Made by a program: the position numbers and the translations under genes. A stretch of DNA of 64,000 nt, taken from positions 9,114,001-9,178,000 of the forward strand of contig OZ316898.1 in NCBI GenBank assembly GCA_973895155.1. The letters are read 5' to 3'. The notes beneath the pieces are model-generated. The model searched no databases, had not been told where the DNA came from, and worked only from the letters and a program-made list of their open reading frames with translations. The DNA is from Marsupella aquatica (taxonomy: Eukaryota; Marchantiophyta). This document shows positions 12,696 through 24,577 of the stretch, piece by piece (position 1 is the first letter of the stretch; every line of letters starts with the position of its first letter).

Positions 12696-14289
12696 AAGCC
12701 TAGGAGGTGACGTTGAGGTGATCAAAATTTTCGTGACGTGCTGGTGACGGTTTTTTCCAGCGGTTAGAGTCGGTGGATTTCACGGAGTTCTGTCGCATGA
12801 AACTTGGAGGTGTTGGGCTCAACGGATAGATCGGGGCAAGGGCTTTCCGACGGTGCAAACAAATCTCTGAACAGAGTTCGTGGTGCGGAGGAATTCACGT
12901 TTCCATCATTCTGGATTTTTTGTGATTCGTGTTCGACGGTTTTCTTCGACGGTTCTTTTGGGGGGGAACTGAGATCGTTTTCTTGATGGTGTAAGCTTTG
13001 TGGTGCGCGAGGCGTCACAACCTTTAGCTCAAATCGTAGATCGGGCAAAGCTGATCATTTCGGTAGTTGGATTGCTGCCGAGTTGTTACCGAGTGCGACG
13101 TGATGAGTGACGGAGACGTTCAGGCTTTTTCACAAGCTATGGAGCTTGTTCTCATGTGAACCGGGTTTTTCTTTGTAACGTCCGACTCGGTGGAAGAGAC
13201 GCGAAGTGCTACGGCTCAACAGTTTGATCGCGGTGAGGCGGTCGTTTTGAGCCCGGGATTGGCACTTGATGCGGAGTGAAGGCGACGCGACGGAATTTAT
13301 TTTTATTCTGCTGGAGCAGTAGACTGCGCTGGTGCAATTTGGCAACATTTCCCGTCGGCGGCGTTCACTTTCCTCACTTAAAACAACGGCGTTCAAGGTG
13401 TGTAAACGGCTTTTTTGTTTTATCTTGGCTTAGGTTAGGGCCATTTTTGGTGTGTATACACACCCTCCCGGCCCTTGGTCCCCCATCGTTTCCCCTTGTA
13501 CGCCCGACCCCCCCCCGCACCTTGTTTTCCCCTCATCCTTCAGCCGCGGCGACGAGCTGCACAACACCGGCCGGCGCTTTTCGCACGCTCATACGCTCTC
13601 CGCCATACCATGCCAGTCGCTACCTCGGCCCCGCCCTGACGTCGTATGGCCGGCCCTACATGTGTATGCGGCTGCGTATGCATCCGCTCTATTACACCAC
13701 CCTAGTAACCCCTGGGCGTACTCCCGGCCTTACGCCCTTCGGGCCTGCCCGTTTATACTGTATTTTTTGATTAGGGGCTAAAGCACCCCCTTCTGGGCCA
13801 TTTTTTCCCTCTTTTTCCTCCTTATTGGTTTCCCTTTGTGCTGGGACCTGTCGCCCTCCGTTTTAACCGCTTGGACAGGGGGAACGGCCCCTTGTGAGAC
13901 CTGTTGTACTGTGCGGGAATATTCCCAAAAAATAGAGAGCTGTTTTTCGGCCGTCCGACAAAGATTCCGTCCGCTGAACGGTAACTTTTTTGGTTCTTTT
14001 TCGGTGAGGACGTTGCCACTGGAGTTAGCAACGCGGCGCACCGATCACATCGCAATTCCGACAACGGGTTGTACTGGGTATTTCGGTTATTCTTCGAGGT
14101 GGTCAAAATGGGGGAGTTTCCCAAGGTTTTACCCACCCCGACCGAAATTTGAATAACTTTTCCGTCGAATTTCAATTTTGATTTTGGCTTTCAGTATTGG
14201 ACTCCTAGCTTTGTGGGCTACGCGGCGGTGTTGAGTTTTGAGTTTTATGAGAAGTTTCGAAAAAAGATATTTTTTCGTGACTGTTTCAT
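12696..14289 (+). other. long Copia leader between PBS and gag
   Basis: About 1.6 kb separates the primer site from the first gag codon, far longer than the few hundred bases usual for plant Copia elements. The part at 13,440-13,770 is strikingly C-rich with pyrimidine runs. Open frames exist here, but none is recognised. It could hold an internal ribosome entry or packaging region, or an acquired fragment. Confidence 0.6.
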
Positions 14290-15380
14290 ATGAGTGACTC
14301 GGAGGATACTAGAAGAATTGGCATCGGTGGAGCTTCAGGATCGCGACGGTCAGACGGTGAGTCTGAGGAGGAGTTGCTACCGGTTGAGGAAGAACTAGTG
14401 ACACCGGTATGATCACCGGTACGACGTGCAGTGGAGGAAGCTGTGTTACTACCAGAGCTGTCGGTAGTAGGGAAGAAGAGGGAGATGGCTAGATTTGGAG
14501 GAGTAAAGTTTGAGGTGGAGAAGTACGATGGTCGTACTGATTACTTGCTCTGGGAGAAGCAAGTGAAGGGTGTCCTTCGGGCCATGGGCTTAGCTCATCT
14601 GCTCTCTTTGCGAGAGCAGTATGATGGAGAGGAGGAGATTTCTGTGAGACCTCTGTGATTGTTGTCACAACCTCACAACCTCACAGAACCTCACAGAACC
14701 TCTGTGATTGTTGTCAATGCAGTGATGCTATATCTCAAGCCGCACATCATCAAGCAGCTGGATGATTATGCAGATTGCGCGTCACTGTTCAAGGCTCTAA
14801 GAAAGAAGTACTACCGGGAAGATGCGTCAGACCGACTGTACAAGAAGTCTCTCTTGATGAGCCTCAGGCTCAAGGAAGGGAGCAAGATGCAGGATCACCT
14901 GGATAAATTTGACAGTCTAGCGGTGGATCTGTCAAACCTGGGAAAAGGAGTTGAAGATGAGGATAAGGCCTTACTTCTGCTAAGCTCCTTACCGCCATCA
15001 TATCAGGGCTTGAAATAGGTGCTCTGTACAGAGATCTGAAGTCCATTTCGTATAATGAGGTGGTGAGCTCTTTACTGTCTGACGATGCTCAGAAGAAGTT
15101 GGGTCAATCACAAACAGCATCTTCTTCTGGCACTGCGCTGAACGTGAACCGTGGGAGAGCAGCGCAACGCACGAATGGGCAAAACAGGTTTAGATCTACA
15201 TCACGGGGGAGATCTAAATCCAGAGGGAAATCGCAAGAGAGGAAGCCTCTTGCATGTTGGAATTGTGGCAAGTCTGGCCACATGAAAAGGGATTGTCGAG
15301 TAAAGGTCCCTACTGCCTCTGCTAATGCGGCATCGAGCTCGCATGAGGTAGATTTACTCGATGATGATGACATATTGTGA
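14290..15380 (+). pseudogene. Copia gag, broken
   Basis: The reading frame opens at ATG 14,290 with an acidic Ser/Glu-rich start, then the UBN2-type gag core (around 14,510-15,015) and a CCHC zinc knuckle, CWNCGKSGHMKRDC, near 15,256. Breaks: TGA at 14,410 (looks like a former CGA), an imperfect duplication with a stop near 14,656 around a CCTCACAGAAC repeat, TAG at 15,016 and TGA at 15,378. Three of these are single C-to-T changes from likely sense codons. Gag would form the virus-like particle in the cytoplasm. Confidence 0.9.
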
Positions 15381-18300
15381 TGTCAAGGTTATGCTCTCAA
15401 CGTAGTGTCAAATCCAGGTAGTGATGACTGGATTCTAGATAGTGCATGTACTTTTCACATTTGCTCTAGGAGAGATTGTTTCAGTTCTTACACGGTTTCC
15501 AACGGGTCAGTGTTGATGGGAAATGGAATCCCATATCAAGTTGTTGGACTTGGATCTGTAAGATTTCAGATGTTTGATGGTGTTGTGAGAACGTTGAGGA
15601 ATGTGAGACATATTCCCAGCATGATGAAAAATCTCATTTCACTTAGAGTTTTAGAAGCAAATGGCCATCAGTGGAGCTCTGCTAATGGTGTCCTTCAGGT
15701 TTCAACTGGTACTAAAGTTGTATTGAAGGGAAAGAGACATAGCAATCTATACGTTTTGGAGGGCAGTGTAGTTTGTGATGAAGCCAATGTAACCTTATCT
15801 CATGAGGAGACGGCCCGGCTGTGGCACTTCCGTTTGGGCCACATGAGTGAAAAAGGTTTGGCTATTCTTCAGAAAAAAGGATTACTTTCTAATTTGCAAT
15901 CTTGTAAGTTGGAATTTTGTGAGCACTGTGTGCTAGGGAAGTAGCACAGGAAACCCTTCGGAGTTGGAACTCACACCAGCAAGGAGGTACTTGAGTATGT
16001 ACATAGTGATGTGTGGGGTCCAGCCCCTACTCCCTTATATTCTGGACGGTTATACTATGTCACGTTCATAGACGATTACTCAAGGTATGTGTGGATATAC
16101 TTTCTACACAATAAGTCTGATGTTTTTGCCACTTTTAAGGAGTGGAAAGCCCAAGTTGAGAATCAAACTGGTAATAAGGTGAGATATCTTCGATCGAATA
16201 ACGGCGGTGAATACAGTTCCGGTGAATTTGGAACGTATTGTAAGGAGCAGGGGATCACCCGCCATCTCACAACAAGTTATACTCCTCAGCAGAATGGTGT
16301 TTCTAAGAGACTCAACCGAACACTATTGGACCGCTCGAGGAGTATGTTGAGTCAATCATGCTTACCACATGAGTTTTGGGCTGAAGCTATCAACACTGCA
16401 GCTTATTTGGTAAATTTTTCTCCATCCAGTTCTATTGGATTCAAGACGCCATTTGAAATGAGGTACGGGCGTCCAGCAAATTACTCACATCTGAGGATTT
16501 TTGGATGTAACGCTTATGTGCTTACACCTTCCCAGCTTCGATCCAAGCTGGAGTCCAAGTCGAAGAAGTGCATTTTCCTTGGCTATCAGAAAGGTGTGAA
16601 GGGTTATAGGTTATGGGATCCAGTAACCTGTAAGCTGATTGTCAGTAGAGATGTATCCTTTAATGAGTCCAGATCATCAAAGGAGGGGGAGAGTTCTCAG
16701 GACTCCCATACTGACAAGGGGAAATCTCCCATCCCAGACCGGGTTGAGGGGGAGATTAGTCATGATGCAGTTCATGACAGGAGAGATGGAGAAGCTCCGG
16801 GCTTGGAGCTGGTTCCTGTGATGGAACAAGAGGAGCAGATTGTTGCTGGGGTACCTCAAATTCATCCAGCAGCAACAGCAGATCAACCTGAGTCATCTAC
16901 TAGAAGAACTTCCAATCGTTCTACTAGAGCTCCTACCAGGTATGGTCAATGGGCAGACTCATCTAAGCTAGATGATATTGACATTGCACCTGATGAAGAT
17001 GACATGGCTTTGATCTTGGAAGAAGGCGAGCCTTCTTTGTACAGTGAGGCTTGTGCTTCAGAGCAGAAGCATGAGTGGAATGCAGCAATGCAGAAGGAGT
17101 TGCAATCTTTGAGTGACAATAAGACATGGGAGCTGGTGGAGCTTCCAAGACGTCAGCAAGTGGTGGACAGCAAGTGGATTTACAAGTTGAAGGATAGTCC
17201 TTCAGAGGGTGGAGACAAGATCTACAAGGCAAGGCTGGTTGCCAAGGGATTCACTCAGGAGAAAGGAGTGGACTACAATGAGGTCTTTTCACCAGTGGCG
17301 AAATATTCCACAATACGGATCTTGTGTCAGCTTGTTGTGTTTTTTGGTCTGGTGATGGATCAAATAGATGTTACTGCTTTTCTCTATGGCAACTTGGAAG
17401 AGTTGATCTTCATGAGACAGCCACTAGGCTTTATGAAGAAGGGCCAAGAGAACTTAGTTTGCAGATTGCTCAAGTCCTTGTATGGATTGAAGCAGTCTCC
17501 CAGACAATGGAACAAGCAGTTTGATGATTTCATGTTTGCTCAAGGTTTTACAAGGATGGTGTATGATGCTTGTGTTTATACAAAATCAATCAAGAATGAT
17601 GTATTCGGTTTCATCATTCTGGTGATCTATGTGGATGACATGCTGATTGTGGCTAAAGATCAATCTGAGGTTGACAGTCTCAAGGCGAAATTGAGTGCTG
17701 AATTCAGGATGAAGGATCTTGGTAAGGCCAAGAGGATCTTAGGGATGGAGATTTTTAGGAACTCTGAGACTGGACAGTTGTGCTTGAGTCAAGGCCAGTA
17801 TGCGAGGAAAGTACTTGCACGATTCAACATGGAAAATTGTAAGCCAATGAGTATTCCTTTAGCTTCACATTTCAAGTTATCATCGGCTTTCTCTCCTACG
17901 GATGCTGTGGAGAAAGGTCTGATGGCTAAGATTCCTTATGAGAAGACAGTAGGCAGTCTGATGTATTTGATGACTTGGCCTTAGCGATGGGCAAGGTTAG
18001 CAGATTCATGTCAAATCCAGGAAAGGTACACTGAGAAGCTGTGAAATAGATTCTTAGGTATGTGAAGGGAACACAGGACTATGGATTACTATTTGATAAC
18101 AGATCAGATAGAATGTTGGTTGGCTATGTAGATTCTGACTATAGAGGCTGTCTGGATACAAGGAGATCTACAACTGGGTTTGTTTACACTCTTGGATGAG
18201 GATGTATCAGTTGGAAATCTACCTTGCAGAAGTGCATATCTCAGTCTACTACAGAAGCAGAGTATGTTGCAGCAGCAGAAGCAGCAAAGGAAGCAATTTG

Positions 18301-18580
18301 GTTGGATAAGTTGATCGCGGAGATGGGTTTAGAGCATGGAAAAATGACTCTAAACTGTGATAGTCAGAGTGCTCTTCACTTGGCTGCTAACCAGGTGATG
18401 GATAGCAGGGTGAAGCACATTGATATCAGGTACCATTTTATCAGGCAAGCAGTGTCTGATAAAACTTTTGAGCTAGTCAAGATTGATGGAAAGCTCAATC
18501 CCGCTGATGCCTTTACCGAAGTGATTCCTTTGGAGAGTTTCTCAAGACACCGTGCTACTTTGCAGGTTTTGCAGTTGTAG
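15381..18580 (+). pseudogene. Copia pol: protease, integrase, RT, RNase H, broken
   Basis: In order: aspartic protease with WILDSACTFHI near 15,430, GAG-pre-integrase with WHFRLGHMS near 15,820, integrase (HSDVWGP near 16,000; GGEY near 16,205), reverse transcriptase with YVDDM near 17,630, and RNase H with a TTEAEYVA motif near 18,250. Breaks are TAG at 15,942, a frameshifting deletion near 17,966, and three tryptophan-to-stop changes at 18,032, 18,047 and 18,197. The integrase catalytic Asp of the SDNGGEY motif is Asn (16,197) and the catalytic Glu is Lys (16,305). RT motifs look intact. Confidence 0.93.
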
Positions 18581-18776
18581 TGCAAGTAGAGTTATTTAGC
18601 AATGTGTGACTATTTGTATATGGATTACTCATTCCTGTTAGGCTACGGCTTAGTTCTAGTTAACCCTTAGTTAACCCTTGTGGTTTTTAGGGGGAGACCT
18701 GGTTTGGTGATTGTCTAGAACTTCCCGCTGAGGATTCCATATGGTAGCATTTAGTCCAGTCCCCAAGACAAGAGTC

Positions 18777-18785
18777 AAGGGGGAG
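18777..18785 (+). other. polypurine tract
   Basis: AAGGGGGAG lies two bases before the 3' LTR and is the expected plus-strand primer. Confidence 0.9.
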
Positions 18786-18787
18786 TT

Positions 18788-19131
18788 TGTTAGATATTGC
18801 TCTAGTCTTGTGACTCATGAGCTAACTATAGTTAGGCTAACTCGGGTTAGGACTTAGCTAATGTTAGTGGTAGTGCTGTTGTGTATATAACCAGGGCTGA
18901 TGCCAGACCCTGGTGGAACAAAGGCTCATTGTTATGGAGCTAGTTGAGAGATAGGGACAGCTTGTGCTGTGGATGCTTGGTATGGCCGGTCGGCCTAGAG
19001 TGCAGTAAAGCTCTTGTGTGTTCCCGTGGACGTAGCCTCATGTGGAGGTGAACCACGTATCTCTCTATGTCGACTATTGTGCGTTGGATGGTTCATGGGC
19101 TTGCCGTTACGAATGTCGTCTATGCTCAACA
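18788..19131 (+). repeat. Copia 3' LTR
   Basis: 344 bp, 98.8 percent identical to the 5' LTR (340/344 by eye). It is followed directly by the CTCTC target duplication. Confidence 0.97.
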
Positions 19132-19136
19132 CTCTC

Positions 19137-19900
19137 AACATGCATGCACGAAAGTCAGACTGGTGCACAATTAAGAATCTTACTGGGGAGCTCGATGAAA
19201 GGTTGTAGTGAGCACAACATGCAAATCACCATCAGTTTTTGGGCACTTTGATTTTTGGAGGAAATTTTAAGGTAACTCACCAATGGGCCCAAAAAGTGTT
19301 TTAGTCAGCAGTATTCACATATAAAATTGGAGAAGTCTATGCAGTAAAAAAAAGTGTCAAACAAACTAGTCTTATTGACTTATATGCCACCAACGGATTC
19401 TAAAACATTGACTAAATAATATCCCATGGATTTAATCAGAGGCTACTCGTGTTAGTTTCCACAAGATGGACGTCCCACATCAATCATCAGCAACCCTTGC
19501 TGACGGCCAAGGCTCATCCTATGATGCCCTCGATGATGCCCTGACCCCCACTGAGTTCAACCACTAGTCCCACCCTCAGCCGAGATTTGGAGGCTGGGAG
19601 GATGGGCACCCCGGATGGGCAGAGGAGACCCCAAACTCACAATCTGTGTGCTGTGGCTGGTGGTGGAATTTGAAGTTAAATCAACACATGTGAGGGCATC
19701 ATCCGGCTGAATCTTGGCCATCAGCAAGGGCAGCTGCTACTCAATGTAGGATGTTGATGTTTTGGTTACTAACCTGATTAGCCCTGAAACAGGCCCTCGG
19801 ACAAGTAAAATCCATGGCACTATAGTCAATATTTTAGAATCCATGACATATTAGTCAATAATCCTATATAGTTTGTGTCAATCTAGAAAATGTCAGTTTA
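19137..19900. other. intergenic, nothing recognised
   Basis: No supported gene or repeat family. The base composition is mixed and the open frames are short. Confidence 0.5.
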
Positions 19901-20159
19901 GTATCAAACACTATAATAGGTGATCCCGCCAGTTTTCGTCCATCGTCCGTTACTTTACGAAATGCTATTTGCGCGGGATTCATCTGTGGCCGTTAAGACT
20001 TTTTCAGACTTTTTCCTGAGCGTTGGATTGGGAAAAATGTGCTCCCCTGCCCACAAGCCTGACCTTGGCTGCACCTGTCACTTGCCCTGGCGCCCACTGC
20101 CTTGGATAGGCCCGTACTCCGCTGCCCATGGCCACCACCTTGACCACTGCTGCCCTGCC

Positions 20160-20405
20160 ATGCACTCACGGTCGCCCTACTATGCACGGGTTCCAAAATG
20201 CCACAAGCCTTCACAAGCCCTGGCCTCACACAAGGCCATTTGTAAATACCACAAGCCCTCCCTAAGTCCTTTACTAGGCCTGCCCTTCTGGGCACGGGTA
20301 CTCAAAACCCACAAGCCACCATAAGCCCTGCATAGGGCCTTGTGCCAAACCATTCTTAAATGCCACAAGCCCTTTACGAGCCCTGCATAGGGCCTTGGGC
20401 CAGGT
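20160..20405. repeat. degenerate CCACAAGCCCT repeats
   Basis: The phrase CCACAAGCC recurs at least five times at 30-80 bp spacing, with GGCCTTG and TGCATAGGGCC spacers. It looks like a decayed tandem array inside the Helitron-like region. Open frames across it are repeat artefacts. Confidence 0.7.
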
Positions 20406-21423
20406 AATTAAAGCTCTATGAAATGCCTCCCATGCATCTTCCCCTCACCTCCTGGCTCACGGCTCACGGTCACTTTGTACCTTCGCCTCTGTCCAGGGGT
20501 ATTTGAGACTCTTGCATGACTCAAATGGGTACCCAATATAATTGCACTTACAATAAGGCTACCAGCTATAATATATGTACTACGGTATATTGTATAGCCA
20601 AAGCATATAAAACTTTTTGGCAAAGAGCATTAAAGGGAGAAACATTAAAAGAGAAACAGGTTTTTGGAATGGAGCCACTAAAGGGGAAGTGGTGAGCCTG
20701 AGAAAGGTTTTGGCTCTTTGCTCTTGAGAAAGGAGTTTTTAGTTTTTGTTGATGTTTTATTTTCCTAGGTTAATGTTATCTTTTCTTCCCAATTTGCAAT
20801 TGTCTTCTCTTTTTTTAATGATATTGGACGGAGGGAAGGAAAAGGGCAAGGTAGAGGGATGGAGGCAGTGGAGGGGGGCGGGACAGGGCAAATAGGGGGA
20901 AAAAAGGTTCAATATATGTCATCCTTCCATATAGCGTGGAGCAACCCCCCCAGCCCTCTTTGGCCTTGCCATACTCAACAACATCATGTTCACAAGAACA
21001 ACATTGACTAAAATGAGAACCCTGCATTGTTGCACCAACAACCATGCATCTAAATGACACTTTTACAACCATAACATGATTACATGGATGTCACAATTGA
21101 AATGACAACACTTTACCCTATCCCGCCAAAAATAGTCCATCTACAACTATCATAGACAATGGCGCCATTTTTGTCCTTCGTTCTGTTATGAATTGTATTA
21201 TGAGCGAGAATCATTCAAGGCCGTTTGATCGTTTGGGAAAATTTCAGTAACTGCTCGATTGCTTAACCGGCCTCCCTCACGAGGCCTCCAATGCCCGACA
21301 ATCCCATCCCTCGCTCGCCTCGCTCCCTTGCTTCGATGCCACCATGATTACTACTTCGTGTTGCCTCCACAACTTGCCAACTGCGAGTGATATGCGAGAT
21401 ACCATGTTTGCCTCACTTTGAAT

Positions 21424-21613
21424 CTTGCCCTCACCTCCACATCTTGCCCTCTCCTTGACGTCTTGCCCTCACCTCAACATCTTGCCCTCTCCTCGACATC
21501 ATGCCCTCACCTCAAAAACTTGCCCTCACCTCGACATCTTGCCCTCTCCTCGACATCTTGCCATCACCGTAAAATCTTGCCCTCTCCTCGACATCATGCC
21601 CTCACCTCAAAAT
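21424..21613. repeat. 19-bp minisatellite, 10 units
   Basis: Ten units of exactly 19 bp with the consensus CTTGCCCTCACCTCGACAT. Units alternate between CTCACC and CTCTCC types, suggesting a 38-bp higher-order period. It abuts the Helitron 3' hairpin. Confidence 0.95.
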
Positions 21614-21644
21614 CTTTCGTGCAACGCACGGGCATGGGGCTAGT

Positions 21645-23286
21645 ATTAAATGATTTCGAAGACTTCTGGGCAAAAACCAGCAGGGCACAGAAAAACAAGC
21701 CCAATGAGCAAAACACGTGACTACCAGACACTAGCTGTAGCACCAACCAAGTTTACAAGGGAACCATTGGTCACCAAGGAAGAGACTTAAGCCAGGTGGA
21801 ATGGATTAAGTTGACCTTAACACTCAAGCTGTCACAAGGGTGGTCCATGAGTGTTTATGAGTCGGGGTTGCATAGCGTGCATTGACCCCGCCCCCCCTTC
21901 CCCATTTTGGAGCTGGGTTACTCTGCAGAAGAGCCCAATTGTGTTTTTTATCCAGAAACTACACAAGTCAAATCTTCAGGCCAGCCTTTGTTTCTCTAAA
22001 AAAGAGCCATCTTGCATCAATGGTAGCAAATACATATACCTAGATTAACTCGATGGAGTCTATAATTGTCCTCAAAGATTTGTCCTTGTCAACAAAGGGT
22101 CCTTCATGCTCCTATTGGAGCAAGCGAAAAAGCTCTAAAATATTCCTTCAAACCCTACTTTACTTGTAAGAATACCACCTTGAATCATCCCAGGGAACTC
22201 TTAGACATGCAAGGGTGAATCAACACTAGTGATTATTATTTTTGAGGTCAAGAATAACCTATAACAAACTCCCAACTCACTTTCAGGGCATGAAAGTTAC
22301 ATAGCCGATCTAATTGTTTCACAAGACAAGTGAGCATAAGGTATTTCTAAGAAGTGCCTTGCACGCAATCAGCCCTCAGTTTGGGGCCTTAAATTGAACG
22401 TCTGGCATCATAGTATACACTGAGAATTTCATGACCAAAGTCTAATTAGCCTTGCTTCACAGCAGTTGAAGTGGAGACTAAAGTGCAACCACGACAGACT
22501 TCCTGGCCCTTGAGGTCCTGACCTGTGAAACTTGTATAAACCAAATTGACTTTCTGTACACTTCCAGTTCAAGGTGCATCCTCCACGGCATATTGGTGCA
22601 TCCCTTATGGCTTTTTCATGCACTTTGGGATGAATTGAGGGCCACCAAACTCAGGGCCTACTACAAGCAAGTCAGCCCTGAGGCCAAAAAGTCCACAAAA
22701 CAAGCCAAAAGACCAAAGATCCTAGAGTTCAAACCAGTTGATTTGTGAAGAATGGGTGGGACACAAAGTGGAATGGACAAACACCTACTAAGTTGGTAAG
22801 GCAGCAGGCCAATAGACACCCAGCCCCCAAATGCCCAAAAGGGATTGGAAGTAGAGTCCAATGGACAAACAGAGAAGCACATCTTCAAGGTGTGAGTCCC
22901 ATTGTGCACTTTTTCCATGCCAAGCCCATGACTCCTCTTTCGACTTGCACACTCCTTGAAATCCAGTAGCCAGGCCGACTGGATGACTCGTAAAGTCTGG
23001 TTGCCTGGCCATCTCACTTATGCTCAAAACATTTATGCTCAAGATCACTAACTAGCAACAATACTATGCAGTGCATGTGCCTGACGCTACTAAATATTAA
23101 ATGAAGGGTTTTTCAGGCCATCAGGACTGGAGCCAGTTCCTTGCTAAAGGGTGGTTTTCACTCGCTAAAAAAGGACACAAATAGAGTACTAGAGTTTGTC
23201 AAGAAACTAGTGCATTGAATTGAACTACTGTACCTTATGACTCCCTGGTAGTGAGATTCTGGAAGGAGACCAGTTGCCCTAGTACA
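21645..23286. other. intergenic, nothing recognised
   Basis: No supported coding region. Short open frames on both strands show no domain. Confidence 0.5.
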
Positions 23287-23296
23287 AAAGTTCAAT

Positions 23297-23692
23297 TCAA
23301 CTGGCTTTGATCAAAAGGCAGTTTTGCAGGCCTAGGGATGAGCCTAGAACTGAGAGGTCCCAGGTTCAATTCCCCCTCCACATTCAAGGGTTGGGAAGGC
23401 TAGAGTGTGGGTGGGATGTAGTGGTAGGAGTCCTGGTTTCTCCTCAGCCCTTGGCTGGTCCTCTTTGGGGCCCTGGTTTAACCCTCCCTCCTGGTCTGGT
23501 TCCTGTCGGATCCCTGGGTATGACCCCCTCGTGACTACCCTACAGAGGCGCATGCTCCAAAGTTGATCGTCTTTCCTCTGTGCTAGTCTATACTATGTGC
23601 TAGATGGACCCCCTTGTGGCTACCCTATAGAGGCGCATGCTCGGTCTATCCTCTGTGCTAGATGGTCAGCTTTCGGTTTCAAGGCAAGAAAG
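23297..23692 (+). mobile_element. tRNA-derived SINE, copy 2
   Basis: Plus-strand copy of the SINE found at 11,730-12,050. The head has CAACTGGCTTTGATC and a B-box GGTTCAATTCC at about 23,353; the body and the terminal TTTCAAGGCAAGAAAG match copy 1. A 10-bp direct repeat, AAAGTTCAAT, at 23,287-23,296 and 23,693-23,702 fits a target duplication. It is about 75 bp longer than copy 1 because a segment ending GAGGCGCATGCTC is duplicated near the 3' end (about 23,520-23,650). Confidence 0.87.
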
Positions 23693-23861
23693 AAAGTTCA
23701 ATAGAACCATAAACCCTTCCTGAAATTTTCCTTTTGTAGTGTGTACAAGGTTATGATGCATTAACCCACCATGAAGCCATGGAACCCTGAGCCAGCCTGG
23801 CCTGGGAATTATGAAATTTGAATGAGAAATTGAGACACTGACTGATCAAAGTTTTCCACTT

Positions 23862-24056
23862 AATTGTGTGTCAAAAATTCACTCAGGTTGGTAAATCATC
23901 TCCACTTGGGGATAATGGCTGTACTGAATTGTGTGTCAAAAATTCACTCAGGTTGGTAAATCATCTGCACTTGGGGATAATGGCTGTACTGAAGTGTGTG
24001 TAAAAAAATCACTCAAGAGTTGGTAAATCATCTCCACTTGGGGATAATGCCTGTAA
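23862..24056. repeat. 65-bp tandem repeat, 3 units
   Basis: Units start at 23,862, 23,927 and 23,992 and each contains CACTCAGGTTGGTAAATCATC or a close variant. The third unit is the most diverged. It lies about 0.5 kb upstream of the gene at 24,578 and might lie in its distal promoter. Confidence 0.93.
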
Positions 24057-24577
24057 CCCCCTCTTGGGGATGGGTTACCCTACACCATTCCTTGGCTCTT
24101 GTGAAATTTACGTTGACTTGGTATTGCTGAGCAAAATAATAATGGGCCCCTTTACTTGTACAGAAGTGGCACAATGGTCTCGTAGAATGTTCATCAGGCA
24201 GCACGCACACCCCAAAGATTCAGTCCGGCCAGATTCCCATCCTGTTCAGGACTTCGCAAAATTGCTACTCCGTGATTGTTCTCGCACAAAACTGAGATCC
24301 ACATGCTTTGGTGTATCGAACAAACTTGCTCGTCGGTCGTCAGGTGCAAATTTTGCATTTGGTTGGACATGCTGATGTAGAGAAAGAGCTTGCTCTTTCT
24401 TAGTCTTCACAAGTCTGGCTTCCTGAAATGTTTTACTTAAAGGATTGGAGAATGGGCCTTTCATCATCTGGCCTGTCAGCTTTGGAGAATCGAGTCAATG
24501 GCGGATTTCCAGGAAGTTGATTGCAAGGTGATTGTCTGGTAACCTGGGTTTTGTTCTAATCATCTGTCGTTCCAGAC

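Larger units (their letters stand above)
12338..19131 (+). mobile_element. Ty1/Copia LTR retrotransposon, full length but inactive
   Basis: A 6.8-kb element with 344-bp LTRs, 5-bp target duplication CTCTC (12,333-12,337 and 19,132-19,136), an initiator-Met primer binding site, a polypurine tract, and gag-protease-integrase-RT-RNase H order, which defines Copia. The LTRs differ at only four positions, all C/T or G/A, so it inserted recently. The internal frame carries at least seven nonsense codons, a local duplication in gag and a frameshift before RNase H. Two catalytic integrase residues are changed. It can be read as non-autonomous; the LTRs, primer site and polypurine tract are intact, so mobilisation by a relative is conceivable. 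Confidence 0.97.
19904..21643 (+). mobile_element. Helitron-like element (5' end uncertain)
   Basis: The right end is convincing: a CGTGC-AAC-GCACG hairpin at 21,618-21,630, then GGCATGGGG and CTAG (21,640-21,643) followed by T. This closely resembles the GCAACGCACGGGCAT...CTAGT ends of many plant Helitrons. Helitrons start with TC after an A or T; two candidates are 19,904 (TCAAACACTATAATAGG, followed by GATCCCGCC) and about 21,139 (TCTACAACTATCATAG). The larger option gives 1.74 kb, the smaller about 0.5 kb. No Rep/helicase gene is present, so the element would be non-autonomous. Confidence 0.65.

Noticed and set aside
13276-13781. 164- and 109-codon frames in the C-rich Copia leader
   Set aside because: Low stop density is explained by the high C content; there is no gag or other domain, and the true gag begins at 14,290.
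21418-21720. 100-codon frame with repeats of a Leu/Pro/Ser-rich peptide
   Set aside because: Produced by the 19-bp minisatellite, where the period also shifts frame; no start context or neighbours support it.
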